NCBI GenBank assembly: GCA_003140235.1
Contig: PLJN01000101.1
Coordinates: 27,062 to 88,668, forward strand
Origin: Acidobacteriaceae bacterium
GTDB lineage: Bacteria; Acidobacteriota; Terriglobia; Terriglobales; Acidobacteriaceae
Reading direction: 5' to 3'
DNA length: 61,607 nt
The translations under genes and the position numbers were made by a program. Every line of letters starts with the position of its first letter. The stretch's first letter is position 1. Positions 51,791 through 59,742 of the stretch are shown here, one piece after another. The notes under the pieces were generated by a model. That model had not been told where the DNA came from. It saw only the letters and a list, made by a program, of their open reading frames with translations, and searched no databases.

Positions 51791-52693
51791 TCAGTTCACC
51801 TTCACCGCCGGCGCCGCCGGCTCCATGAAGCCCTTGATGGTGGCAAAGTAGACGTCTTCCAGGTCCGGAGTCACGAGTTCAAAACCCGGTTCCGGCTCCT
51901 GGTTGTTGTAAACATGCACCAGCGTCTGCCCGGAGAAACGGCGCATGGAAATAACCTTAAATTTTTCGCCGTACGACGCCACTTCCGCCTGTGAAACCGA
52001 CTTTCTCCAGATCCGGCCTTCCAGGTCCGCTACCAGGGTGGCGGGCGAGCCGGTTGCCATCACTCGGCCCTCGTGGATCACCGCCATGTTGCTGCAAAGA
52101 TCGCTGACGTCGGAAACAATGTGCGTGGAGAGAATCACGATCACGTTTTCTCCGATCGCGCTCAGCAGATTGTGGAAGCGCACGCGCTCTTCCGGGTCCA
52201 GGCCCGCGGTCGGTTCATCCACAATAATCAATTTGGGGCTGCCCAGCAGGGCCTGCGCAATGCCAAAACGTTGCTTCATGCCGCCGGAATAGCTGCCGAG
52301 CGGTTTGAAGCGGTGCTCGTATAAATTCGTTTGCTGGAGAAGCGCGCGGACCAACTCGCTGCGCTGCTTGGCATTGCCGATTCCCTTCAATGTCGCAAAG
52401 TGGGTGAGCAGGGTTTCCGCGGAGACTTTGGGATACAGCCCGAATTCCTGCGGCAGATAACCCAGCATGCGACGGACTTCGTCCTTTTGCCGCAAAACAT
52501 CGGTTTCGCCCATGATTGCGCTGCCGGAATCGGCTTCCTGCAAAGTAGCCAGAGTGCGCATGAGTGTGGACTTCCCCGCCCCATTCGGACCGAGCAGCCC
52601 GAACATGCCCAGCGGTATGGTGAGGGAAACATCCTGCAATGCCTGCGTGCCATTGGGATAACGTTTTGAAAGTTTCTCGATTCGCAATTCCAT
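51791..52693 (-). CDS. ABC transporter ATP-binding protein
   Basis: This 300-residue ATPase partners the membrane-peptidase protein. Walker A is GLLGPNGAGKSTLMRTL, the Q-loop is in LGYLPQEFGLYPKV, the signature is YSGGMKQRFGIAQALL, Walker B is LIIVDEPTAGLDPEERVRF, and the switch His is in VILSTHIVSDVSDLC. About 80 residues past the ATPase core form a C-terminal extension (EGRIWRKSVSQAEVASYGEK) as in many ABC-2 exporters. The stop lies 2 bases before the permease ATG, so both are translated together. The LytTR two-component genes lie immediately upstream on the same strand. Confidence 0.95.
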   Translation of the reverse strand: MELRIEKLSKRYPNGTQALQDVSLTIPLGMFGLLGPNGAGKSTLMRTLATLQEADSGSAIMGETDVLRQKDEVRRMLGYLPQEFGLYPKVSAETLLTHFATLKGIGNAKQRSELVRALLQQTNLYEHRFKPLGSYSGGMKQRFGIAQALLGSPKLIIVDEPTAGLDPEERVRFHNLLSAIGENVIVILSTHIVSDVSDLCSNMAVIHEGRVMATGSPATLVADLEGRIWRKSVSQAEVASYGEKFKVISMRRFSGQTLVHVYNNQEPEPGFELVTPDLEDVYFATIKGFMEPAAPAVKVN

Positions 52694-52804
52694 GCAATCT
52701 CCTCGATGCCTTTTCCAGCGCCATCAAGCTACCAAGCGAGGTGAGTGCAGAAAACCGAATTAGGACAGGCGGTCGGACAACAGGAAGAACGGCTGGCAAA
52801 ACGT

Positions 52805-52822
52805 TTCATGGGCGCCCATGAA
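52805..52822. promoter_or_regulatory. 18-bp perfect palindrome between regulator gene and ABC operon
   Basis: TTCATGGGC followed directly by GCCCATGAA forms a perfect dyad with no spacer, 7 bases past the stop codon of the response regulator and about 112 bases before the ABC ATPase ATG. A spacer-free dyad does not make a good RNA loop, so a protein-binding site is the more natural reading; LytTR sites are usually direct repeats, so the binder is uncertain. Confidence 0.4.
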
Positions 52823-52828
52823 CAAATG

Positions 52829-53530
52829 CTACAGACTCATAACCTCGCGCAGTTTGCGCGCTTGCCGGCGGGAAATGCCGATCTTCAGTTCACCGGTGAG
52901 AGTGGCCACCAGGCCGCCTTCAGCTTGCGGCTCGAGCGATTGAATGTCGCGAAGATTGACGATGTGGGAACGACTGGTCCGAAAAAATATCGTGGGATCA
53001 AGTGTGGCTTCAAGCGCATTCAGCGATTTATAGATCAGTGGACGGTTATCGGCAAAATACACACGCGTGTAATTGCCCTCAGACTCCAGAAGGCGTATCT
53101 CCTCGATAGCGATGATCCAACAGCGTTCTCCTTCCCGCAGAAAGACCCTCTGCTTGCGTCCATGCCCTGCGTCCTTAGGCCCGACAAGTTTGCGTACTTT
53201 GTCCAGGGCTGCATCAAGACGCTCCGCTGCTATTGGTTTCAGCAGGTAGTCCAAAGCGTTTACCTCGAACGCGCGCACCGCGTACTCCTGATATGCGGTG
53301 GTGAAAATGACTGCCGGGAGGTCTTCCAGGTCTTCAAGCAGTTCCAGCCCGCTGCGTCCGGGCATTTCCACGTCGAGAAAAACAACGTCCGGCTGCAGCC
53401 GCCGGATCTGGGTCAAGGCTTCATCGGCGTTGGCCGCTTCGCCGACCACCATTACGTCGTCGTACGAGCTGAGCAGACGGCGCAGGCCGGAACGCGCGAG
53501 ACGCTCATCGTCCACCACCAGTGCTTTCAT
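52829..53530 (-). CDS. LytTR-type response regulator
   Basis: This 233-residue two-domain regulator has a receiver domain (residues 1-118, MKALVVDDERLARSGLRRLL; phosphoacceptor Asp in VVFLDVEMPGRSG; Lys in ALDYLLKPIAAERL) and a LytTR DNA-binding domain (about 130-233, KQRVFLREGERCWIIAIEEI, then VNLRDIQSLEPQAEGGLVAT and GISRRQARKLREVMSL). It receives phosphate from the sensor kinase whose gene overlaps it by 4 bases (ATGA). The ABC-peptidase operon lies 136 bases downstream on the same strand and is the natural candidate target. Confidence 0.95.
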   Translation of the reverse strand: MKALVVDDERLARSGLRRLLSSYDDVMVVGEAANADEALTQIRRLQPDVVFLDVEMPGRSGLELLEDLEDLPAVIFTTAYQEYAVRAFEVNALDYLLKPIAAERLDAALDKVRKLVGPKDAGHGRKQRVFLREGERCWIIAIEEIRLLESEGNYTRVYFADNRPLIYKSLNALEATLDPTIFFRTSRSHIVNLRDIQSLEPQAEGGLVATLTGELKIGISRRQARKLREVMSL

Positions 53531-54627
53531 TGGACTGTCTCCGCTCGTTTCACGGGGATTGTTCCCAACACTCGGACCTGTCCCGGCGTTGCATTCTCAA
53601 GCACGATTGTCGCCCGATCGCCATAGAGCAACTCCAGGCGGGACCGGGCATTCCGCAATCCAATGCCGCTTTCCGACGGAGGGCCGGAGAGTTCCCCGCT
53701 GTTGAGCACCTCCAGGTATAGTTGGGAATCGCGAACCCGGGCCTTGATGGAAATTTCTCCGCCCTCGGGCCGCCGGGAGATCCCATGCTTCAGCGCATTC
53801 TCTACCAGGGTCTGGAGCAGCATTGGCGGCAACGAAACCTTGTCCGCTTCAGGGGCAATGTCCCATTGGACACTTAAACGCTCTTCAAATCGAATGGCCT
53901 CCATGGCCAGGTAGTCCTTCACCGCCTGAATTTCATCTTCCAGCAATACCTGTTCCAGGTGGTCGGACTGCAGAGAGTAGCGCAGCAATCCCGACAGTTG
54001 AGTGACCATGGACTGTGCGCGGTGGGGATCTTCGACAATTAGCTCACGCAGACCGTTAAGACAATTGAACAGGAAGTGCGGATTGAGCTGGGCACGAAGG
54101 CCGCGTAATTTGGCCTCCTGGGCCACCAGTTCCAGCCGCAATGCATTCATCTCAGCGATTCGGCGGCGGCGAAATTCATGAACCGCCAGATATACGGTTG
54201 CCCAAAGTGCGAACAAGAACACATAGATGAGCCAGGAAACAAACCGGATGGCGGGCCGCAAGTTCTCACGCAGGGAAGTTGCGTGGACTAGAAAAATGCT
54301 GATGAGTATATCGATGGCGTTTTGGACAGCGGCCGCCACTGCGATGGCCGCAAACAGCCGCGGCCACGCCCTCCGAAAAGGCATTTGCTGCCATTGCCGG
54401 CGGCGCATCAGCAGGTAGAGAAAATGGCTGAGGACCAATCCGGACCCGCATAGCAGGGCGACTGCGACATACAACCGTGGAGTTGAAAGACCTTCGCCGG
54501 TCCTTACTACAGCCAGGATGAACAGCTGAAACAGAAGAAGCGACGACCAGCCCACAGTCTGGCAAACCCAATACGCCCTGCTGATTGGTGGAGCTTTTCC
54601 CTCGGATGGTTTGTCGATAATGCTCAT
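53527..54627 (-). CDS. LytS/YehU-type sensor histidine kinase
   Basis: This is a 366-residue protein. Four hydrophobic segments lie in the first 150 residues (QTVGWSSLLLFQLFILAVVR, LYVAVALLCGSGLVLSHFLY, LFAAIAVAAAVQNAIDILIS, FVSWLIYVFLFALWATVYLA). They are followed by the His_kinase domain LRAQLNPHFLFNCLNGLREL and an ATPase with LVENALKHGISRRPEGGEI and GIGLRNARSRLELLYG. The architecture is the LytS/YehU type that pairs with LytTR regulators. The frame extends upstream to 55053 in the wrong reading of the next gene, so I start at ATG 54627. Its stop overlaps the regulator start by 4 bases. Ligand unknown. Confidence 0.92.
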   Translation of the reverse strand: MSIIDKPSEGKAPPISRAYWVCQTVGWSSLLLFQLFILAVVRTGEGLSTPRLYVAVALLCGSGLVLSHFLYLLMRRRQWQQMPFRRAWPRLFAAIAVAAAVQNAIDILISIFLVHATSLRENLRPAIRFVSWLIYVFLFALWATVYLAVHEFRRRRIAEMNALRLELVAQEAKLRGLRAQLNPHFLFNCLNGLRELIVEDPHRAQSMVTQLSGLLRYSLQSDHLEQVLLEDEIQAVKDYLAMEAIRFEERLSVQWDIAPEADKVSLPPMLLQTLVENALKHGISRRPEGGEISIKARVRDSQLYLEVLNSGELSGPPSESGIGLRNARSRLELLYGDRATIVLENATPGQVRVLGTIPVKRAETVQ

Positions 54628-54644
54628 ACCCAGGTGCCGCCGCT

Positions 54645-55160
54645 TTAGCCAATCGGCTGGTTCGGAAACATCCCGCTGGCCTCGGCCTGCTGCTGGGCCG
54701 CTTCCAATTCCTTGATCGCCGGGGATGTCCGGCTCAACATGAACAAGGCATAGGCGTGGAAAGCAACCGAAAGCCAGTCCTGGAACAGGACAAGGATGCC
54801 AGCGTCCAAAACATAGAGGACCATACCCAGAATCAGGGCCCACATCTGTCCTTTTTTTGTCAGATGACCCATGCCCCAGAAAAATGCGGCCACAATAACG
54901 GTAATGATCAGGCCAATCATGCGACCCTGACCTGCGCCGCTCCGGGCGGTAATCACGTTGGTGATGCCCAGTCCCAGCAGGAAATGCCAGCCTCCATTTG
55001 CCAGCAAAATCACAGAGTTCACAACAGAAAAAGCTGCAATCCAATCGAACCAATTAGCGCTACGCTTAATCTTGGCTTGCGCCAGCGCAATACGCGCCCG
55101 AAATACTGCCTGGGGATCGCTTCCCAGCGGGGTCCCGCCGCTGAATCCTGATGAGGCCAT
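54645..55160 (-). CDS. Four-helix membrane protein upstream of the LytS/LytTR genes
   Basis: This 171-residue protein has a soluble start of about 40 residues with a Gly/Ser head (MASSGFSGGTPLGSD) and an amphipathic helix. Four hydrophobic segments follow (AAFSVVNSVILLANGGWHFL, MIGLIITVIVAAFFWGMGHL, MWALILGMVLYVLDAGILVL, WLSVAFHAYALFMLSR), then an Ala/Gln-rich tail. It is unknown by family. It lies 17 bases upstream of the sensor kinase on the same strand, so it is likely the first gene of the kinase-regulator operon and may be part of the signal input. GGAGGAAT lies just upstream of the ATG. Confidence 0.82.
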   Translation of the reverse strand: MASSGFSGGTPLGSDPQAVFRARIALAQAKIKRSANWFDWIAAFSVVNSVILLANGGWHFLLGLGITNVITARSGAGQGRMIGLIITVIVAAFFWGMGHLTKKGQMWALILGMVLYVLDAGILVLFQDWLSVAFHAYALFMLSRTSPAIKELEAAQQQAEASGMFPNQPIG

Positions 55161-55443
55161 TCATTCCTCCGTGAATCGTTAAGACGTGAGTTGGGCAAGG
55201 GTATCACGACGCGGGCACCGCAACTAGTTACCCTCGTTGCTGCCGCCATATATTCGGTGACGCTCAACACTTGTCAGGCATGTTGGATTTGGCTGTCAGT
55301 ATGCGACGGCCACAAATCACTCTCTCGAAATCCTGTGAGCGCCGTAAAACGAAAAGAACTTCCGCGTAAATGACGAGTTTTCCACATGATTCTCTTGCTT
55401 CCGGCCCACTTTGCGCTTGTATTTATGGCGGAGGTTCCTCATA

Positions 55444-56361
55444 ATGCAGTGTTACTCGTACGTTAACAACGTATCTTCGAAGGCACCAGTGGAACGATAC
55501 AATCGATCGGATGTTCTGCGGATTCTTCGCATTACGGCACGGCAGTTAACGGGCTGGGAAAAATCAGGCCTGTTTCCTGTCGCCGATTCCTATTCCTTTT
55601 TCGATCTCCTGCAAATTAAGAAGCTCCGCGACCTGCGTGCCAAGCGTGTGCGCTCCGCTGTGATCCGCGATTCCCTGCGAGCCATGCTGCAGCAGGTGGC
55701 GGGCATGGAAAATCCTTTGCTGGAAGCGGGAGCGTTTGCCGCGAATTCGCGCGTCGCGTTCCGCCATCGCGGATCGGTCGTGGAACCCCTGGCCGGCCAG
55801 TTCGTGATGGACTTTACCGACCGCAGCATCGTTGAATCCCGTAAAGTGCATCCGCTGCGCACGCTGGAAACCGCGTCTGATTACTTTACCCAGGGCGTGA
55901 TCCTGGAAGAAGACGCCGCGACCCAGACCGAAGCCATTGAAGCGTACAAACAATGCGTGGCGTTGGATCCCGGCCACGCCGCAGCGTACATCAACCTGGG
56001 CACTCTTTATTACAACCGCCAGGACTACGCCAATGCCGAGCGCTTCTACCGCAAAGCTGTCGAAGTCGATCCGCGGTACGCGCTGGCATATTTCGATCTG
56101 GGCAACGTGCTCGACGAAACCGGCCGCCTCCCGGAAGCCATACGCTCGTATCAATCCGCCATTGCACTGGCTTCAACCTACGCCGACGCGCACTACAACC
56201 TGGCCTTGGCCTTTGAAAAAGCCCGCCAGCCCCGCAAAGCTCTTCGCCACTGGCACGCTTACTCCCGATTGGACACAACGGGTCCGTGGGCGATTCATGC
56301 TAGAAATCAGATCAAGAAAATTTTGTCGGCGGATGGGCTGAAGGTTGTTGTTCGCCGTTAG
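55444..56361 (+). CDS. MerR-like HTH joined to tetratricopeptide repeats
   Basis: This is a 305-residue protein. Residues 15-85 make a MerR-like helix-turn-helix (RSDVLRILRITARQLTGWEK, then SFFDLLQIKKLRDLRAKRVR). From about residue 145 TPR units follow: SDYFTQGVILEEDA, TEAIEAYKQCVALDPGHAAA, YINLGTLYYNRQDYANAERF, YFDLGNVLDETGRLPEAIRS and YNLALAFEKARQPRKALRHW. The HTH suggests DNA binding and the TPRs a protein-protein arm; the combination points to a regulator that works through a partner. GGAGG lies 9 bases before ATG 55444, and the frame also opens at 55411. A 283-base gap separates it from the divergent membrane protein gene. Confidence 0.85.
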   Translation: MQCYSYVNNVSSKAPVERYNRSDVLRILRITARQLTGWEKSGLFPVADSYSFFDLLQIKKLRDLRAKRVRSAVIRDSLRAMLQQVAGMENPLLEAGAFAANSRVAFRHRGSVVEPLAGQFVMDFTDRSIVESRKVHPLRTLETASDYFTQGVILEEDAATQTEAIEAYKQCVALDPGHAAAYINLGTLYYNRQDYANAERFYRKAVEVDPRYALAYFDLGNVLDETGRLPEAIRSYQSAIALASTYADAHYNLALAFEKARQPRKALRHWHAYSRLDTTGPWAIHARNQIKKILSADGLKVVVRR

Positions 56362-56540
56362 ATTTAACATCCCGAGCGTAGCGAGGGAACCCTATCATCT
56401 CAAAGAACCGTAGCCGCCAATAATCGCGAATCCAGGCAGAAGAACGAAATTCGCGTTGATCGCGAAAATTCGCGGTTCAATCTTTTTCGTGGCTATAGGG
56501 ATCCCTCTCCCGCTTGGCGGGATCGGGATTACAACAAAAG
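56362..56540. repeat. Dispersed repeats between convergent genes
   Basis: This stretch includes TCCCGAGCGTAGCGAGGGAA with CCCTAT at 56371-56396, and on the far side ATAGGGATCCCTCTCCC with GGGATCGGGATT (56494-56531), so the ends can pair as a long imperfect hairpin. Between them lies AATTCGCGTTGATCGCGAAA with ATTCGCGGTTC, a variant of repeat family A. It separates the MerR-TPR gene and the glycerate kinase gene, which converge here, and may act in transcription termination. Confidence 0.55.
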
Positions 56541-57851
56541 CTAGTACCCCAGCAGAATCCTCAAATCCCGCACGTTAGTCCCCGTAGTTCCCGTCTGAAT
56601 CGCGTCACCTAGTTTTTCGAAAACCGGAAAAGCGTCGAACCCGCGAAGATGCTCGCCTACGTCCATTCCGGCAATGCGCGCCCGATCCAAAGTTGTGCTG
56701 TCCACCACACCGCCCGCAGCAGGACCGTTCCCGTCAATGCCGTCGGTCCCTGCGCTCAGCACAGTGATGTTTTCGCCGGGAATTTTTTCTGCGCAATAGA
56801 GAGCAAAGTGCTGGTTGCGTCCGCCGGTTCCCGCGTTGCCGCTCACTTTCACCGTGACTTCACCACCGGAAATAATGCAGGCTTTGGGGACTTCCCGCTG
56901 TAACGCCCGCAGGCGCTCCAGCAAGTAATCGGCGGCTTTGGCAAAGTCCCAGTCGTCACACTTGTGGTCAATCTCCACGGTGAACCCATGTGCACTAGCG
57001 ATTTCCGCCGCGGCCCGTTCTGCCGTTTCATTCGACAACACTTTCCACCAGCGGGACCGTGCAAACGCCGGGTCGTCTTTTTTAGGTGTTTCTTCCAATG
57101 CGTGTTTTTCAAACAGCTCACGCACCAATGTTGGGAACTCCTGCAGCATGGAGTACTCGGCGGCAATGCGATGGCAATCTTCCACGGTGCTGGAATCGGG
57201 CATGGTGGGTCCGGAAGAGAGAGAGTCCAGCGCGTTCTCAGGAACGTCGGAAACAAGAATTGAAACCTGCTGAGCGCCCTGGGCGGCGCGGGCCATGCGT
57301 CCGCCTTTGACGGCGGAGAGATGTTTTCGCACGGCGTTGATCTGCGCAATGGGAGCACCGGAGTAGACCAGTGTTCGATACGTTGCGGCAACATCGGCGA
57401 GAGAGATATCCGGATCAACCGCCTTCTCCACCACTGCGGAGCCGCCACCGCTGATCATGAACAACGCGAGCGACTCGGAATTCAGTGTGCCCAGAGATTT
57501 CAGAATCGCATCCGCCGCGCGCACGGACTCTTCATTCGGATGAGGATGTCCACCCGAGAAGTAACGATAGCCGGCAACCTGGTGGGAATGAACGACCGGA
57601 TCAGCGACGATGCCGCCGATCGTCGCACCTGCCTGGCGCGCCAAGACTTCCGCCATCTGGTGGCCGGCTTTGCCGAACGACACAGCAAAAACGCGCGTGT
57701 ATGACCGCAGGTCGTACAGATCATCGCACACCCGCAGCACGCCGCGATCATAGTGAACGTGACGGGCAAAAGCCTTTTCAATGCTGGATTCGCCCAGGGC
57801 GTGAAGAAAAACATCCCGTGCCAGGGCACGCATAGTGTGGTCAGCGGACAT
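56541..57851 (-). CDS. Glycerate 2-kinase (GckA/TtuD type, DUF4147)
   Basis: This 436-residue enzyme phosphorylates D-glycerate to 2-phosphoglycerate. The family blocks can be read: VFAVSFGKAGHQMAEVLARQ, SGGHPHPNEESVRAADAILK, LFMISGGGSAVVEKAVDPDI (Gly-rich Ser loop), NAVRKHLSAVKGGRMARAA (catalytic Lys), SGPTMPDSSTVEDC, and GGEVTVKVSGNAGTGGRNQH. The C-terminal part AGTDGIDGNGPAAGGVVD is also complete. The protein acts in glyoxylate, serine or tartrate-type carbon use. Its ATG shares one base with the stop of the upstream alpha/beta hydrolase (TGATG), so the two are translationally coupled. Confidence 0.95.
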   Translation of the reverse strand: MSADHTMRALARDVFLHALGESSIEKAFARHVHYDRGVLRVCDDLYDLRSYTRVFAVSFGKAGHQMAEVLARQAGATIGGIVADPVVHSHQVAGYRYFSGGHPHPNEESVRAADAILKSLGTLNSESLALFMISGGGSAVVEKAVDPDISLADVAATYRTLVYSGAPIAQINAVRKHLSAVKGGRMARAAQGAQQVSILVSDVPENALDSLSSGPTMPDSSTVEDCHRIAAEYSMLQEFPTLVRELFEKHALEETPKKDDPAFARSRWWKVLSNETAERAAAEIASAHGFTVEIDHKCDDWDFAKAADYLLERLRALQREVPKACIISGGEVTVKVSGNAGTGGRNQHFALYCAEKIPGENITVLSAGTDGIDGNGPAAGGVVDSTTLDRARIAGMDVGEHLRGFDAFPVFEKLGDAIQTGTTGTNVRDLRILLGY

Positions 57852-58522
57852 CAGCGCGCTTCCGTCTGCTCTGGATGAAGATGGAAGATTCTTGTCACCC
57901 AGTCACGAATGGCCGATTGCATCTCGGAAAGATGGCCTTCAAAGAAATGATCTCCCCCATCGACGAGGACCAGCTCTTTAGGCTCGGCGAGCATCGCAAA
58001 CATCTCGCGAAGATTCGTCTCCGGGCTGTATTGATCGCGTGATCCGCTGATGAACAACTTAGGCTTAATGCAGTCTTGCAGAAATTGATAAGTGTACGCG
58101 CGACCTTCCACGGACACGGGCGTCCCCAGCGAAATCATCCCCGGGACGCGGTCATCGCTGCACGCAGCCCGCAGACCAGTGGCTGCGCCGAACGAGAACC
58201 CGCAAAAGATAATGGGCAAATGAAATTCCTGGTCCAGCCAGTCAAGCGCTGCGCGAACGTCGTCCACCTCACCGCGGCCGTGATCGTGCGCGCCTTCACT
58301 CAGTCCGGCGCCGCGGAAATTGAAGCGCAATACCGGAAGTCCAAAGCCGCTCAGCGTCTTCATGGCGTGATACACAACCTTATTATGTAGAGTGCCGCCA
58401 AACAGCGGATGCGGATGGCAAACCAACGCGGCGTGTGTCGCGCCGGGCTGCCCTTGATTGAGCAGGGCTTCCAGACGTCCAGCAGGGCCGTCAAGAAAGA
58501 ACGATTTGATCCCAATCGTCAC
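57851..58522 (-). CDS. Alpha/beta hydrolase (small dienelactone/dipeptidyl-type)
   Basis: This 223-residue hydrolase has the nucleophile elbow IIFCGFSFGAATGLRAAC (GxSxG, Ser about residue 102). LVCHPHPLFGGTLHNKVVYH lies near the start and is typical of the KANL3/Tex30-like short hydrolases. Asp appears in SGSRDQYSPETN and His in VDGGDHFFEGHL, giving the triad. No signal peptide is evident. The substrate is unknown; its coupling to glycerate kinase (TGATG) suggests ester or lactone cleavage feeding glycerate, but this is an inference. The promoter lies in the 96-base region shared with the M20 gene. Confidence 0.9.
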   Translation of the reverse strand: MTIGIKSFFLDGPAGRLEALLNQGQPGATHAALVCHPHPLFGGTLHNKVVYHAMKTLSGFGLPVLRFNFRGAGLSEGAHDHGRGEVDDVRAALDWLDQEFHLPIIFCGFSFGAATGLRAACSDDRVPGMISLGTPVSVEGRAYTYQFLQDCIKPKLFISGSRDQYSPETNLREMFAMLAEPKELVLVDGGDHFFEGHLSEMQSAIRDWVTRIFHLHPEQTEAR

Positions 58523-58550
58523 AGTATTCTTTTACCAGAGGGAGCGACGG

Positions 58551-58609
58551 ATTGGGTAATTTGGTAATTTAGTGACTGGGTAATTGATTCATCCGGCCCC
58601 CAATTACCC
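58551..58609. repeat. AATTA-type repeat with hairpin at the M20 start codon
   Basis: ATTGGGTAATTTGGTAATTT is followed by GGGTAATTG (58578-58586) and CAATTACCC (58601-58609), a perfect 9-base stem with a 14-base loop. It ends 9 bases before the ATG of the M20 gene at 58619, where no ribosome site is visible. It resembles the arms at 39040-39116. It lies between divergent genes, so it could affect either promoter or the initiation of the M20 message. Confidence 0.55.
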
Positions 58610-58618
58610 GTTTCACTC

Positions 58619-59614
58619 ATGGATCCCATTCACTTAACTCGCCTCCTGGTAGACATCGACTCCACAACCGGCCATGAAGCTGCCGTAGGCGCTGCGCTCT
58701 ACGATGAACTTTGTAAGCTGGGCTACACCGTCCACAAAATGCCCGTGGCCTACGAGAGATTCAACCTGATCGCGACCATTGACGAGCGTCCACCGGAGCT
58801 CATTTTTTCCACGCACATGGACACAGTGCCACCGTTCATTCCTTCGTCCGCCGACCACGACAACATTTACGGCCGCGGCACATGTGACGCCAAGGGCATC
58901 ATCGCCGCGCAGGTCGCAGCTTGTCAGCTTTTGCGCAAAGAAGATGCGGCGGTGGGGATGCTTTTCTTAGTCGGTGAAGAGCGGGACAGTCTGGGAGCAA
59001 AAACCGCCAACGCATCTCCTTTGGGCAGCCGTTTTCTGATCAACGGCGAACCCACGGAGAACAAGATTGCCGTGGCGTCGAAGGGCGCGCTGCGCCTGGA
59101 GATCACCGCGCGCGGAAAGATGGCCCACTCGGCGTATCCGGAACTGGGCGAGTCGGCCATTGATAAATTGCTCCAGGCCCTCGAACGCCTGCGGAACATG
59201 CGCTTGCCCGACGATCCGCAAATTGGTCCGTGCACCATGAATATTGGCGTGGTCGAAGGCGGCCGCGCTCCCAACGTGATTCCTGACTACGCCCGCGCGC
59301 AATTGCTCTATCGCCTGATCGGGCCGTCTGAGGATTTGAAAAAGACAATCGTGGAAGCAATAGCCGGGCTGGCCGAAGCGGAGTTTGTTTTGGAAATTCC
59401 GTTCGTAAAATTGCGAACTGTCCCCGGAATTGAAACGATGGTGGCGGCTTTTACTACGGACATCCCTGCGCTTAGCAACTGGGGCGAGCCGGTTCTTCTG
59501 GGGCCGGGGTCCATCCACGTGGCCCACACCGAGCGTGAGTACATTTCCAAAAAGCAGCTTCACGAAGCCGTGGAGTTGTATCGCTCCATGGCTTTGCAAC
59601 TGCTTCGCGGGTGA
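58619..59614 (+). CDS. M20-family deacetylase/peptidase (ArgE/DapE-like)
   Basis: This 331-residue di-zinc enzyme reads FSTHMDTVPPFIP (His and Asp), YGRGTCDAKGIIAAQ (bridging Asp), LFLVGEERDSLGAKTAN (Glu pair) and, near the end, GPGSIHVAHTEREYISKKQL (last His ligand). The middle inserted domain (LRLEITARGKMAHSAYPELG) carries the dimerisation strand. Compared with the 32081 peptidase it is shorter and more like acetylornithine deacetylase or succinyl-diaminopimelate desuccinylase. No arg or dap genes are near, so the substrate is open. No ribosome site is seen; an AATTA hairpin lies 9 bases upstream. A family A repeat follows the stop. Confidence 0.92.
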   Translation: MDPIHLTRLLVDIDSTTGHEAAVGAALYDELCKLGYTVHKMPVAYERFNLIATIDERPPELIFSTHMDTVPPFIPSSADHDNIYGRGTCDAKGIIAAQVAACQLLRKEDAAVGMLFLVGEERDSLGAKTANASPLGSRFLINGEPTENKIAVASKGALRLEITARGKMAHSAYPELGESAIDKLLQALERLRNMRLPDDPQIGPCTMNIGVVEGGRAPNVIPDYARAQLLYRLIGPSEDLKKTIVEAIAGLAEAEFVLEIPFVKLRTVPGIETMVAAFTTDIPALSNWGEPVLLGPGSIHVAHTEREYISKKQLHEAVELYRSMALQLLRG

Positions 59615-59626
59615 CAAGCTTGCGGT

Positions 59627-59660
59627 GATCAGCGTTCATCCGCGTAAATCTGCGGCTAAT
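59627..59660. repeat. Dispersed intergenic repeat, family A, partial copy
   Basis: GATCAGCGTTCATCCGCGTA followed by AATCTGCGGCTAAT repeats the left half of family A (compare 4219-4250, which shares GTTCATCCGCGTAAATCTGC). It lies between the M20 gene and the first of three tandem paralogs. Confidence 0.7.
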
Positions 59661-59742
59661 CCCTGCCTACCGGACCTATTTTTCTCTGCAAGTTTCCGCT
59701 TTCCTTCCGTTCTGACAACAGCCCGGAGCGAGAGGTGTATCC

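Noticed and set aside
54628-55053. N-terminal extension of the LytS-like kinase frame
   Set aside because: It overlaps out of frame with the coding membrane-protein gene at 54645-55160 and has the composition of a wrong frame; the kinase begins at ATG 54627.
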